From positions 1,426,001 through 1,490,000 of the forward strand of contig NZ_CP018335.1 of assembly GCF_001902295.1 (NCBI RefSeq): a DNA stretch of 64,000 nt. Direction: 5' to 3'. Source of the stretch: Clostridium kluyveri (GTDB taxonomy: Bacteria; Bacillota; Clostridia; Clostridiales; Clostridiaceae). How positions within the stretch are numbered: the stretch's first letter is position 1; every line of letters begins with the position of its first letter. The position numbers were made by a program, and so were the translations under genes. This document shows positions 34,580 through 43,216 of the stretch, one piece after another. The notes beneath the pieces are model-generated. The model had not been told where the DNA came from. It was given only the letters and a program-made list of their open reading frames with translations, and ran no database searches.

Positions 34580-35266
34580 ATGACTTTAATGGATTTTTTG
34601 CTTAGGGTGATCACAGCTCTTATTTTAGGTGGAATTATTGGAATTGAGAGACAATATAGGCATAGGATGGCGGGGATTCATACAAACGCATTGGTATGTG
34701 TAGGCTCTTGTCTATTTGTATTTTCTTCTTTTTTAATAGACACAGGAGATAAAACACGTATTGCAGCTCAAGTAGTCACTGGTGTAGGATTTTTAGGCGG
34801 CGGCGTGATAATGAGAGATGGATTTAATATAAAAGGATTGAATACTGCAGCTACACTATGGTGTACAGCTGCAATTGGAGTATTGGTAAGTGTAGGGGAT
34901 CTTACCTATGCCTTTATAGGTGCACTGGTTGTGGCAATTCTTAATAGTTTGTCTGCACCTATTTCCAAAAGAATATATAAAGTAAAATCACAACAAGGAG
35001 ATGAAGAAGAGTATTTATATACCATAAGTATAAAGTGTGATGAAAATGAAGAATTCCACATAAGAACTTTTTTAATGCATATGTTGGCAGAAGAAAAAAT
35101 AGTTCTTAGAAATTTGGAAAGTGATAATACGGAAACTCCAGGGGTTGTTTTTGTCACATCTAAAATTATGAGTATGGGGAAAAATGATATGAGTATAGAA
35201 AAGATAGTAAGTAAAATAAGTTTAAGTTCGGGAGTTTTAGCAATTGGATGGGAAGTAAGCCAATAA
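34580..35266 (+). CDS. MgtC/SapB family membrane protein
   Basis: 228 residues from ATG 34580 (GGGGG 9 bases upstream; ATG 34574 is an alternative). N-terminal MgtC/SapB domain with about five helices and the conserved GGIIGIERQYRHRMAGIHTN, VVTGVGFLGGGVIMRDG and NTAATLWCTAAIG. A C-terminal ACT-like cytoplasmic domain follows. The family is linked to Mg2+ limitation and to ATP or stress control; the transport role is disputed. The dUTPase gene follows 31 bases later. Confidence 0.9.
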   Translation: MTLMDFLLRVITALILGGIIGIERQYRHRMAGIHTNALVCVGSCLFVFSSFLIDTGDKTRIAAQVVTGVGFLGGGVIMRDGFNIKGLNTAATLWCTAAIGVLVSVGDLTYAFIGALVVAILNSLSAPISKRIYKVKSQQGDEEEYLYTISIKCDENEEFHIRTFLMHMLAEEKIVLRNLESDNTETPGVVFVTSKIMSMGKNDMSIEKIVSKISLSSGVLAIGWEVSQ

Positions 35267-35297
35267 TATTTATTGGATTTTGAGAGGAGATTTGTTT

Positions 35298-35729
35298 ATG
35301 GAACTATTAGTAAAGAGAATTAATAAGGAAGCTATTTTGCCATTTTATGCACATGAAGGAGATGCAGGACTTGACTTATTTTCTGTAGAAGAAGTTTTAA
35401 TAAAACCTATGGAAAGAAAATTAATAGCTACAGGTATAAAAATTCAGCTGCCTCCAAATACAGAGGGACAGGTGAGACCAAGGAGTGGACTTGCATTGGC
35501 ACATGGCATTACTCTATTAAATTCACCGGGAACCATAGATGAAGGATATAGAGGGGAAATAAAAGTTCTTATGATAAATTTAGGACAGGAAAATTTTTTA
35601 ATAAAAAAGGGTATGAAAATTGCCCAGATGGTTATAAAACCTATAGAACAAGTATTAATAAAAGAAGTAGTAGAATTAAAGGATACAGAAAGAGGAGAAG
35701 GGGGATTTGGCTCTACAGGAACCATGTAA
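35298..35729 (+). CDS. dut: deoxyuridine 5'-triphosphate nucleotidohydrolase
   Basis: 143 residues with all five dUTPase motifs: HEGDAGLDLFS, RPRSGLALAHGI, NSPGTIDEGYRGEI, KKGMKIAQMVI, and the C-terminal P-loop-like RGEGGFGSTG. It forms a trimer that converts dUTP to dUMP and PPi. ATG 35298 follows GAGGAGA; the in-frame ATG-less extension to 35280 is less likely. Confidence 0.96.
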   Translation: MELLVKRINKEAILPFYAHEGDAGLDLFSVEEVLIKPMERKLIATGIKIQLPPNTEGQVRPRSGLALAHGITLLNSPGTIDEGYRGEIKVLMINLGQENFLIKKGMKIAQMVIKPIEQVLIKEVVELKDTERGEGGFGSTGTM

Positions 35730-35746
35730 CAGGCTATTTTATAATT

Positions 35747-35787
35747 AAGAATTAAGAGTGATCAAAATGGTATGCTTCACTCTTAAT
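35747..35787. terminator. bidirectional terminator between convergent genes
   Basis: AATTAAGAGTGA and TCACTCTTAATT form a 12 bp stem, flanked by T-rich sequence on the plus side and A-rich on the other, so it can serve both dut and the convergent MBL gene. Confidence 0.8.
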
Positions 35788-35803
35788 TTAAATCTTTACA
35801 ATA

Positions 35804-36538
35804 TTAGAATTGGAATAGCTGGCCCCTGTGAGTTATTATTAGAGATTCAGAAGGAAGATTTTTGGTAAGAGCTGCAAAATCCTTTGTTATTCCATATTTA
35901 TTCCAAAAATGCATTGGTATAAAAAATTTAGGTTTGACTTGGTCTATGAAATATTCTCCTCCTAAAGAATAATATTCTTCCAGTCTTGGATCCACTGGAA
36001 AAAATGCGAAATCTACAGTTTCATGTTTCAATTTATGTATTTCTCTTTCAAAATTTTCTTTGGCAGAGACCTGTTCTTCTTTTGGTTCATCCTTCCAGTA
36101 CCATAAATTCAAGTCTCCGGCGTGAAATATATTAATTCCATCCACTGTAATAAAAAAGGATACTCCTATATCTGTAGAACCATATGTTTTTATATATATA
36201 TCATTTAAATTTAGTTCCTTATAAGGAGAGAATTTATAGTAATTTTTTTTAAAATTCTCAATGTGTATATCACTACTAAATATATATCTTATAGAAGAAT
36301 TTAATTCCTGCCATTTTAATATTCTTGGATTGAAATGATCAGGATGACTGTGGGAACAGAACACTAGTATGTTTTTTTTATCTTTTAGAATATCTTCTGA
36401 AATGAATCCTTTTTCTAAGGTTTGATCCAAAGGGTTAAAAGAATCCTTGTAATAGTCGAATATTAAAAAGTGGTTTGAAGTTTCTACTGCAAAACCACTG
36501 TGATATAAATAATAAATTTTAATATTATAATTTTTCAT
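35804..36538 (-). CDS. metallo-beta-lactamase-fold hydrolase
   Basis: 244 residues. Metal motif CSHSHPDHFNP near residue 61 (HxHxDH), a later GDL (HAGDLNLWYW) and C-terminal His (PMHFWNKYG). The fold is that of UlaG-like or general MBL hydrolases with two metal ions. Substrate unknown. It is divergent to the glyoxalase-fold gene; the space between holds an inverted repeat. Confidence 0.85.
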   Translation of the reverse strand: MKNYNIKIYYLYHSGFAVETSNHFLIFDYYKDSFNPLDQTLEKGFISEDILKDKKNILVFCSHSHPDHFNPRILKWQELNSSIRYIFSSDIHIENFKKNYYKFSPYKELNLNDIYIKTYGSTDIGVSFFITVDGINIFHAGDLNLWYWKDEPKEEQVSAKENFEREIHKLKHETVDFAFFPVDPRLEEYYSLGGEYFIDQVKPKFFIPMHFWNKYGITKDFAALTKNLPSESLIITHRGQLFQF

Positions 36539-36576
36539 GAATTTTCACCTTCCTGTGATTTGAATTGTTATCATTA

Positions 36577-36597
36577 TATCATAATAATAATATGATA
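36577..36597. promoter_or_regulatory. inverted repeat between divergent genes, possible operator
   Basis: TATCATA and TATGATA flank ATAATAA. It lies between the MBL-fold and glyoxalase-fold genes, with a TATAAT at 36604-36609 for the latter. Confidence 0.45.
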
Positions 36598-36641
36598 TTG
36601 TGATATAATGGTAAATAAGAATATAAAGGAGAGTGATAATT

Positions 36642-37007
36642 ATGAGATTTGTATTTGATCATAATAACATAAATGTATTAAATCTAGAAAAAAGTATAAA
36701 ATTTTATGAAGATGCACTTGGATTTAAAGAAATAAAAAGGATAGAAGCAGAGGATGGCAGTTTTATATTGGTATTTATGGGAGATGAAACAGGAAAATAT
36801 AAAATAGAACTTACATGGCTGAGAGACAGGGTGGAACCTTATAACCTTGGAGATAATGAAATTCATATGGCTGTAAGAACAGATGATTTAAAATCTGCAT
36901 ATGATTACCATAGCAAAATGGGATGTATATGTTATGAAAATAAACAAATGGGACTTTATTTTGTAAAAGATCCAGATGGATATTGGACAGAGATTTTAAG
37001 CCTTTAG
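36642..37007 (+). CDS. glyoxalase/VOC-family protein (lactoylglutathione lyase-like)
   Basis: 121 residues, one VOC domain: RFVFDHNNINVLNLEKSIKFY with metal His, EIHMAVRTDDL with second His, and DPDGYWTEIL with the C-terminal Glu. The fold matches glyoxalase I-like proteins. ATG 36642 is chosen because AAGGAGA ends near 36633, which is itself an in-frame ATG. True substrate is open. Confidence 0.85.
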   Translation: MRFVFDHNNINVLNLEKSIKFYEDALGFKEIKRIEAEDGSFILVFMGDETGKYKIELTWLRDRVEPYNLGDNEIHMAVRTDDLKSAYDYHSKMGCICYENKQMGLYFVKDPDGYWTEILSL

Positions 37008-37092
37008 AAGAATCACTTCATTAAAGTAGTCTACTGAATAAATTGATTTAAAAGGGATATAATTATAAAAAATTGATTTGGAGGTTAAAATA

Positions 37093-37425
37093 TTGAATAA
37101 TGTTAATCTTATAGGTAGGCTTACTAAAGATGCACAAGTAGTTGAAATGAAGTCTGGCAATAGAAGTGTCATAAATTTTATTTTAGCAGTGAACAAGGAT
37201 TTTATAAATGACAAAGGGGAAAGGGAGGCAGACTTTATCCCCATTTCTTACTGGAGCAATCATGGTGAAAAGTTATGTTTATATTTAAAAAAAGGTAAGC
37301 TTATAGGAGTAAATGGCAGAATATGTATTAAAAGTTCTGTTAAAGAAGAAATAAAAAAATATTTTACCACTGTTGAGGCACATAAAATTGAATTTTTAGA
37401 ACATAACAAAGAAGTTTTAGCATAA
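37093..37425 (+). CDS. single-stranded DNA-binding protein (SSB family)
   Basis: 110 residues with an OB fold: NNVNLIGRLTKDAQVVEMKS, then NRSVINFILAVNKDF, FIPISYWSNHGEKLCLYLKKG and VNGRI. It lacks the long Gly/Pro tail and the acidic DDxIPF tip of the housekeeping SSB, so it is a shorter paralogue. The start is TTG 37093, with TTGGAGGT upstream; the in-frame TTG at 37078 is part of that site. Confidence 0.9.
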   Translation: MNNVNLIGRLTKDAQVVEMKSGNRSVINFILAVNKDFINDKGEREADFIPISYWSNHGEKLCLYLKKGKLIGVNGRICIKSSVKEEIKKYFTTVEAHKIEFLEHNKEVLA

Positions 37426-37450
37426 TTTTAAAGAATATTATTTAAAGTAG

Positions 37451-37492
37451 AATAATTAAGGCAAACTTTGGGGGTGGCCTTAATTTTTTATA
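37451..37492 (+). terminator. terminator after ssb
   Basis: AATTAAGGC / GCCTTAATT stem with a G-rich loop, followed by TTTTATA. Confidence 0.8.
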
Positions 37493-37499
37493 CTTCAAT

Positions 37500-37715
37500 A
37501 TGAATGCAGAGTGTGATTCATAATGTAGTTATAGACATTATCTTTATCTAATTTTATCCAATGCGGTAAATTAGCTAATACTTCCTTTTCAAAGTAGGAG
37601 ATAAGCAGGTCTAAATGCTTGGATAAGTTCTTTCCCTAAAGGATAACGTATTCTAAGTGCTAAAGACACTAGGGATACTGTTAATAAGGTTCAAATAGAG
37701 AAAAGTATTTTTCTA
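37500..37715 (-). pseudogene. decayed coding sequence, unrecognised
   Basis: On the minus strand two frames give coding-like stretches that join by a shift: SLVSLALRIRYPLGKEL (from near 37672), then KHLDLLISYFEKEVLANLPH and WIKLDKDNVYNYIMNHTL. Stops and shifts interrupt it, so it looks like a gene remnant. I cannot name the family. Confidence 0.35.
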
Positions 37716-37756
37716 TAGTAAACTCCACCTGAATCTAAGAATCACTTGATCCTTCA

Positions 37757-37786
37757 TTGACAGAAGTGTAACTACATTGATAAAAT
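37757..37786 (+). promoter_or_regulatory. sigma-A promoter before the 111-residue gene
   Basis: TTGACA (37757-37762), 18-base spacer, TAAAAT (37781-37786). Confidence 0.65.
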
Positions 37787-37881
37787 GTAATTATATATGT
37801 AATTAGTGAGTTTAATTTTTAAATTGAGCATAGGCCCTATTAAATTGCTAAAATTAAGCTGGGGAGGGTGAGGTTGATTTT

Positions 37882-38217
37882 ATGGAGAAAAAAAGGATAC
37901 TTATAAGTAAGGATTGTGTAGATAAAATAATTTTGGGATTGAAAAGTATAAAGGTAAGCACCACAAATAAAGTAATAGTAGAAAATATAGAAAAATTATT
38001 GAATTTATTGAAAAAAGAGTTAGATGAAGAAAGCATTCCTTTAAAGGATAGAATACTTGAGAAAATGAAAGAAACAAAAGGGATAGACCCGGATATGAAT
38101 GCCAACTTGTATATATTGTATCGTAACTTAGATAATGAACATATCACTGAACAGCAAGCTCAGGAGTTATTTGACACCTATGTAAAAATGGAATCCTATA
38201 ATAAAAAAATTTATTAA
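37882..38217 (+). CDS. hypothetical protein upstream of the flagellin gene
   Basis: 111 residues, charged and helical (EKLLNLLKKELDEESIPLKD), no membrane segment. The C-terminus has NANLYILYRNLDNEHITEQQ. Not recognised. It lies 49 bases before the flagellin-like gene but has its own sigma-A promoter, while the flagellin has a sigma-28-type promoter, so it may be separately expressed. GGGAGGGTGAGG is upstream of the ATG. Confidence 0.6.
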   Translation: MEKKRILISKDCVDKIILGLKSIKVSTTNKVIVENIEKLLNLLKKELDEESIPLKDRILEKMKETKGIDPDMNANLYILYRNLDNEHITEQQAQELFDTYVKMESYNKKIY

Positions 38218-38219
38218 TG

Positions 38220-38244
38220 TAGATTTTTAATATATATACGATAT
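38220..38244 (+). promoter_or_regulatory. sigma-28 (FliA/SigD)-type promoter of the flagellin gene
   Basis: TAGA (38220-38223), 15 bases, then CGATAT (38239-38244), close to the TAAA-N15-(GC)CGATAT pattern of flagellar sigma factors. The fliA gene is in the same window. It overlaps the end of the preceding gene's 3' region. Confidence 0.7.
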
Positions 38245-38266
38245 ATTATATAAAGGAGGGAGCTTT

Positions 38267-39109
38267 GTGAGGTTAAATTACAATATGCCAGCTTTAACTA
38301 TGAATTTCATTCAAAAGCAGGCCTTAAATAGACAGAGTGGAAATTTACTAAAAATATCTAGCGGATATAAAGTAATTACTGCCAAGGACAATCCTGGTGC
38401 ATTAGTAAAAAGTGAGAATATAAGAATGCAGATAGGAGGTCTTCAATCTGCTACTAGAAATGTTCAAGATGGCGTAAGTATGCTTCAAAGTGCAGAAGGT
38501 GGGCTGCAAGAAATTACAAACATGATTCAGAGAGTAAGACAGCTTACTGTACAGGCTGGTGGAGTAACTAATGAAAATGACAAGAAAATAATACAAAATG
38601 AAATAGATGAAACTTTGAATGGAATAAATTCTATGGCCAATAATACAGAATTTAATGGACTAAAATTATTGGGAAAGAACAAAAATTTAACCATGCCCGT
38701 AGGAGGAAATTCCGGAGAAAGCGTTATCATACCACAGATAGACTTAACTGATGGCAGTGAAAGTGTTATTTCGGAGTTATATAAAATTAAAACGGCCCAG
38801 GGAAAAGATATATTAGGAGATGACAATAGTGATGCATTAGAGGCTATAGATAGTTCTTTAAATACTGTGCTCTCTTTAAGGAGTCAATATGGTGCACTGG
38901 AAAACAGATTTCAAGCTACTTACGATAATATGCAGGCTTTAACTGACAGTATGACTTCTGCCGACAGCAGTATACGAGATTGTGATATAGCAGAGGAAAT
39001 GATGAATTATTCTAAGGAAAGCATAATTATACAATCATCTACGGCTATGATTGTACAAGCAAATAAATTGCCTCAGGATGTTTTGGAGGTATTGAGAAAT
39101 ATTAAATAA
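38267..39109 (+). CDS. flagellin-like protein
   Basis: 280 residues with N-terminal flagellin D0/D1 features: ALNRQSGNLLKISSGYKV, NVQDGVSMLQSAEGGLQEIT and MIQRVRQLTVQAGG. The C-terminal half has ALEAIDSSLNTVLSLRSQYG, ALENRFQATYDNM and SSTAMIVQANKLPQDVLEVL. The variable centre is short. The very N-terminus (MRLNYNMPALTMNFIQKQ) is like FlaA-type clostridial flagellins. Start is GTG with AAAGGAGGGA upstream. It may be a secondary flagellin rather than the main filament protein. Confidence 0.85.
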   Translation: MRLNYNMPALTMNFIQKQALNRQSGNLLKISSGYKVITAKDNPGALVKSENIRMQIGGLQSATRNVQDGVSMLQSAEGGLQEITNMIQRVRQLTVQAGGVTNENDKKIIQNEIDETLNGINSMANNTEFNGLKLLGKNKNLTMPVGGNSGESVIIPQIDLTDGSESVISELYKIKTAQGKDILGDDNSDALEAIDSSLNTVLSLRSQYGALENRFQATYDNMQALTDSMTSADSSIRDCDIAEEMMNYSKESIIIQSSTAMIVQANKLPQDVLEVLRNIK

Positions 39110-39125
39110 TACTTAAATTTAGCGT

Positions 39126-39175
39126 AAATATATAAAGGATACTTATTTAAAAAGTAAGTATCCTTTATATATTTA
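39126..39175 (+). terminator. strong terminator after the flagellin gene
   Basis: AATATATAAAGGATACTTA and its near-perfect complement TAAGTATCCTTTATATATT form a stem of about 19 bp with a short A-rich loop, then TATATT. Confidence 0.85.
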
Positions 39176-39428
39176 TATTAAATGATTATGATATGGACTT
39201 ATTTTTAATTCATAATATGTCATTATATTTTAAAATAATTTATTATATGTTTTTAATTGTCACAAATTATTTTTTTTTTTGTATATTTAAGGTAGATTGT
39301 AGTATACAATTATGTTAAAATAAAGTATATTAGGTATAAAGTTTTAATTGAAAATAAAATAAGATTAAAATTTTGATGTTTATGCATAGGATAATACCTT
39401 ATATTTCCATGGAAAGGAGAAGTTTATA
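39176..39428. other. intergenic region before the flagellar operon
   Basis: About 250 very AT-rich bases with a run of 12 T (39270-39281). The promoter of the flgB operon must lie here, but no clear -35/-10 pair could be chosen. Confidence 0.4.
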
Positions 39429-39830
39429 GTGTATATAGGAAATGTGTCAAATGATGAAGTGGTAAATGTCTTATTAAAAAAAGGATTAGATGCTGCGTCA
39501 GAAAGAAGCAAAGCTATATCCGATAATCTGGCAAATGTAAATACTGCGGGATATAAGAGAAAATATGTCACTTTTGAGGAATCTTTGAAAGATAGTGTAT
39601 ATAATTTGGAGCTTAAAACAGATGATGAAAAACATATTAAAATAGGAAGTAATTATGGACAAATAGAAACAAAAACGGACAGCAGCAATAGTATGACAGA
39701 AGATGGGAATAATGTGGATATGGATACTGAAATAGTAAATCAGGCAGCTAATACTCTTATGTACAGTGCACTTGTAAATCAAATGAATAGCAGATTATCT
39801 ATGGAACGTTATGTAATAAGTGGGAAATAG
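39429..39830 (+). CDS. flgB: flagellar proximal rod protein FlgB
   Basis: 133 residues. Conserved N-terminal rod motif KAISDNLANVNTAGYKRKYV, and C-terminal VDMDTEIVNQAANTLMYSAL. GTG start with AAAGGAGA upstream. First gene of the long flagellar operon. It forms part of the rod inside the periplasm-like space after export by the type III apparatus. Confidence 0.95.
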   Translation: MYIGNVSNDEVVNVLLKKGLDAASERSKAISDNLANVNTAGYKRKYVTFEESLKDSVYNLELKTDDEKHIKIGSNYGQIETKTDSSNSMTEDGNNVDMDTEIVNQAANTLMYSALVNQMNSRLSMERYVISGK

Positions 39831-39842
39831 GGAGGGAAATTT

Positions 39843-40274
39843 ATGATTCAGGCTTTTAACACTTTAAGAATAAGTGCCAGTGGCCTTTCGGCAGAAAGGC
39901 TTAGAATGGATACTATAGCTTCTAATATGGCTAATGTGGAAACTACTAAAGGAGCTGATGGAAATCCCTATAGGAGAAAGATAGCGGTATTTCAAGAAAA
40001 TTTGCAGAAACAATTAAATAAAGCTGGAAGATATGAAAATGTATCGCAAGGAGTAAAGGCTGTGGGCATAGTTGAAGATAATTCTGAATTTAAAAGGGTA
40101 TATGATCCAACTAATGCAGATGCAGATGCAGATGGATATGTGTCTATGCCAAATGTAAATGTATTGAATGAAATGGCAGATATGATGGTAGCAGTTAGAT
40201 CTTATGAAGCCAATTTAAGTGCCATTTCTGCAGAGAAGAGCATGTTTTCAAAAGCTCTAGATATAGGAAAGTAG
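39843..40274 (+). CDS. flgC: flagellar proximal rod protein FlgC
   Basis: 143 residues: N-terminal SGLSAERLRMDTIASNMANV and C-terminal MPNVNVLNEMADMMVAVRSY. These are the rod/hook family ends. 12 bases after flgB, with GGGAGGG upstream. Confidence 0.96.
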   Translation: MIQAFNTLRISASGLSAERLRMDTIASNMANVETTKGADGNPYRRKIAVFQENLQKQLNKAGRYENVSQGVKAVGIVEDNSEFKRVYDPTNADADADGYVSMPNVNVLNEMADMMVAVRSYEANLSAISAEKSMFSKALDIGK

Positions 40275-40286
40275 GGAAATATATAA

Positions 40287-40595
40287 ATGAAAATAAATGA
40301 GTATGTACCTGATAGTAGTATATTTGATTTTGATAAGATAAGTGGAAGTAATAATGGGGAAGATAAAAATTACATATCTGATTTTGCTTCTGTGCTAAAA
40401 AATGAATTAGATGAAGTAAATAACAAACAAATAGAGGCCAATAATAGTACAGAAGAATTTATACAAGGGGATAGAGTGGATATACATAATGTTATGCTGG
40501 ATACTGAGGAAGCAAAGATGTCATTAGAACTTGCAGTGCAAATTAGAAATAAATTTGTGGAGGCATATCAGGAGTTGAATAGAACGCAGATTTAG
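40287..40595 (+). CDS. fliE: flagellar hook-basal body protein FliE
   Basis: 102 residues. The C-terminal half has DRVDIHNVMLDTEEAKMSLE and VQIRNKFVEAYQELNRTQI, the FliE hallmark. It links the MS ring to the rod. The order flgB-flgC-fliE-fliF is the standard Gram-positive order. Confidence 0.95.
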   Translation: MKINEYVPDSSIFDFDKISGSNNGEDKNYISDFASVLKNELDEVNNKQIEANNSTEEFIQGDRVDIHNVMLDTEEAKMSLELAVQIRNKFVEAYQELNRTQI

Positions 40596-40610
40596 AAGGA
40601 GTGCTAATTA

Positions 40611-42194
40611 ATGGGTAAGCTATCACAAATTTTCAAAAATTTAATAGATAAATTCAAGAAACTGAGTAAGAATAAAAAGATAGCTTTTGGAGTGATAACA
40701 GCAGGAATTATAGCAGCCATTGTGTTTGCAGCAATATCACTTGGAAAAACAAAATATGCAGTTTTATTTTCTAATATGGATTCTAAGGATTTATCTTCTG
40801 TTTATAAACAGCTTCAGGACGATAAAGTGGATGTGAAAGTGGAAGGAAACTCTATTTTAGTTCCTGAAGGTGAAGTAGATGCAACTAGGATGAAAGTACT
40901 TTCAGAAGTTGAAATTACTAATGGCAGTGAGGGATTTGAACTATTAGATCAGAATAAATTGGGGAGTACGGATACAGAAATTAAAATAAATTATCAAAGG
41001 GCTCTTCAGGGAGAATTGGAAAGAACTATAAAGTCACTTCCAGAAGTGGAAAATGCAAGGGTACATCTTGTACTACCTGATGATACTGAATTTGTGAAGG
41101 ATACAAGTCCGGGAAGTGCGTCTGTGACTTTAAAATTAAAAGAAGGACAAGAATTAAGCAAAGAACAGGTAAAGGCGTTGGTTTCTTTGGTGTCTGGTGC
41201 TGTTAAAAATGTACCTAAAGAAAATGTACAGGTTATAGATGATAATATGACTTTACTGTCTAAAGATTTATTTGAGGATGAAGCTAATAGTGAAGATAGT
41301 ACTATTCCAGCTGAAAAACAACAGCAGCTTAAGGAGCAATATGAGAAGAATTTGGAGAAGAACCTATTGAGTATGCTTCAGGCTGTGTATGGAAAGGATA
41401 AAGTTCAAGTTAAAGTAAATGCGGATTTGGATTTTGATGCGGTACAACAGAATTCCACAACCTATGATAATAATAGTGTTGTAGTAAGTGAGCATACAAT
41501 AAATGAAACAAACCAGGGGGATGCAACCAACCAAACTGGAAGTCCTGTAGATAACAACATGAGTAATACAATTACAAATAACACTACAGGAGGAAATTCA
41601 ACCTATAATGAGACTACAAGAAATTATAATGTACCTAAGGTAGAACAAAAAACTGTAAAGGCTCCAGGAAGTGTAAAAAGACTCACAGCATCAGTAGCTT
41701 TAGATGGAGATGTGGATGATGCCACTAGAACAGCTATAAGAAATTTAGCGGTTTCAGCCATAGGATATGATGGTAACAGAGGAGATACCATAAGTGTAGA
41801 AGGGTTACCTTTTGATACCACGGCTCAAGATAATGCTAAAAAGGATATGGAAGATATGGAACAGGCAGAAAAGACAGCAAAGAGAAATAGATTATTTGCA
41901 ATTATAGGAGGTATTGCAGCAGCAATAATTGCTACCATAATTGGGGTTATAATATGGAGAAGAAGACATGCAGAGGACGAGTTATTTGAAGATGAGCTTA
42001 GACCGGGAGGTATAGATGTAGTTATAGGTGATGAAGATACTAAAGCTAGTGAAAAGATTAAATTTAAGCCTTTGGAACTTGAACAGGATACAGAAGATGT
42101 TCATATTGAAAGAGAAATAAAGAAATATGCAAAGGATAAACCTGATCAAGTGGCAGATATAATAAAATCGTGGTTAGCTGAAGATGAGAGGTGA
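40611..42194 (+). CDS. fliF: flagellar MS-ring protein FliF
   Basis: 527 residues. TM1 near 24-46, ring-building motifs (YAVLFSNMDSKDLSSVYKQL, then LPEVENARVHLVLP), a long Asn/Thr-rich loop at about 285-345, TM2 near 425-448, and a cytoplasmic tail that binds FliG. Normal family length. It forms the membrane base of the motor. Confidence 0.97.
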   Translation: MGKLSQIFKNLIDKFKKLSKNKKIAFGVITAGIIAAIVFAAISLGKTKYAVLFSNMDSKDLSSVYKQLQDDKVDVKVEGNSILVPEGEVDATRMKVLSEVEITNGSEGFELLDQNKLGSTDTEIKINYQRALQGELERTIKSLPEVENARVHLVLPDDTEFVKDTSPGSASVTLKLKEGQELSKEQVKALVSLVSGAVKNVPKENVQVIDDNMTLLSKDLFEDEANSEDSTIPAEKQQQLKEQYEKNLEKNLLSMLQAVYGKDKVQVKVNADLDFDAVQQNSTTYDNNSVVVSEHTINETNQGDATNQTGSPVDNNMSNTITNNTTGGNSTYNETTRNYNVPKVEQKTVKAPGSVKRLTASVALDGDVDDATRTAIRNLAVSAIGYDGNRGDTISVEGLPFDTTAQDNAKKDMEDMEQAEKTAKRNRLFAIIGGIAAAIIATIIGVIIWRRRHAEDELFEDELRPGGIDVVIGDEDTKASEKIKFKPLELEQDTEDVHIEREIKKYAKDKPDQVADIIKSWLAEDER

Positions 42195-42199
42195 TAAAA

Positions 42200-43216
42200 A
42201 TGGCTAAGGACAATCAAAAGTTAACTGGTGTACAAAAAGCAGCCATATTGTTTATAACTCTTGGACCGGAAGCTGCTGCAGGAATATTGAAAAGATTGCC
42301 AGAGGCTGAAATACAAAAGATAACTTATGAGATAGCTAATATCAACTCAGTAAAGTCAGAGCAGAAAAAGGAAATACTTCAGGAATTTATGGAGATGAAT
42401 AGAGCTCAGGATTATTTACTAGAAGGGGGAGTAGATTACGCCAGGAATCTTTTATCTAAAGCCCTTGGAACACAAAGAGCTATGGAAATATTAGATAAAG
42501 TTATAGAGGCCACCCAGCAATTTAGGCCTTTTGCCATAGCCCGAAAGGCAGATGCTCAGCAGCTTTTAAATATAATAGGTGATGAACATCCACAGACTAT
42601 AGCACTTATACTTTGTTATCTTCAGGCAGATAAATCCGGTCAGATACTATCTGAACTTCCTGAAAGTATGCAGGCTGAGGTTGCATATAGAATAGCTACA
42701 ATGAGTAATACATCACATATGGTAGTAAAAGAAATAGAAAAAGTGCTGGATAACAAACTCTCCTCTGTGGTTAAATCAGATATAAAAGTAATTGGTGGTG
42801 TAGAGACAATTGTAGATATACTAAATCAAGTGGATAGAACTACAGAAAAAAATATTACGGAAGGTCTTGAAAAACAAGATGCGGAACTGGCAGAAAAGAT
42901 CAAAGAATCCATGTTTGTATTTGAGGATATTATCACTCTTGATGATGTATCTATTCAGAGAGTACTCAGGGAAGTGGATACAAAAGAACTTTCACTGGCT
43001 CTTAAAGGATGCTCAGAAGAGGTATCAGAAACTATATTTAGGAATCAATCCAAGAGAGCCGCTGCAGCATTGAAAGAGGACATAGAGTTCTTAGGACCTG
43101 TTAGGCTTATGGATGTGGAAAAGGCACAGCAGAGAATTGTAAATATTATAAGAAGATTGGATGAAGCAGGGGAAATAGTTCTTGCAAGAGGAGGAGAGGA
43201 TGCAATCATCGTATAA
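42200..43216 (+). CDS. fliG: flagellar motor switch protein FliG
   Basis: 338 residues. N-terminal KAAILFITLGPEAAAGILKR, middle GDEHPQTIALILCYLQADK with the EHPQT motif, C-terminal torque helix region VSIQRVLREVDTKELSLALK with charged residues. The ATG 42200 follows GAGGTGAT; an in-frame ATA/ATG-like extension to 42191 overlaps fliF. It interacts with FliF and the stator. Confidence 0.97.
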   Translation: MAKDNQKLTGVQKAAILFITLGPEAAAGILKRLPEAEIQKITYEIANINSVKSEQKKEILQEFMEMNRAQDYLLEGGVDYARNLLSKALGTQRAMEILDKVIEATQQFRPFAIARKADAQQLLNIIGDEHPQTIALILCYLQADKSGQILSELPESMQAEVAYRIATMSNTSHMVVKEIEKVLDNKLSSVVKSDIKVIGGVETIVDILNQVDRTTEKNITEGLEKQDAELAEKIKESMFVFEDIITLDDVSIQRVLREVDTKELSLALKGCSEEVSETIFRNQSKRAAAALKEDIEFLGPVRLMDVEKAQQRIVNIIRRLDEAGEIVLARGGEDAIIV

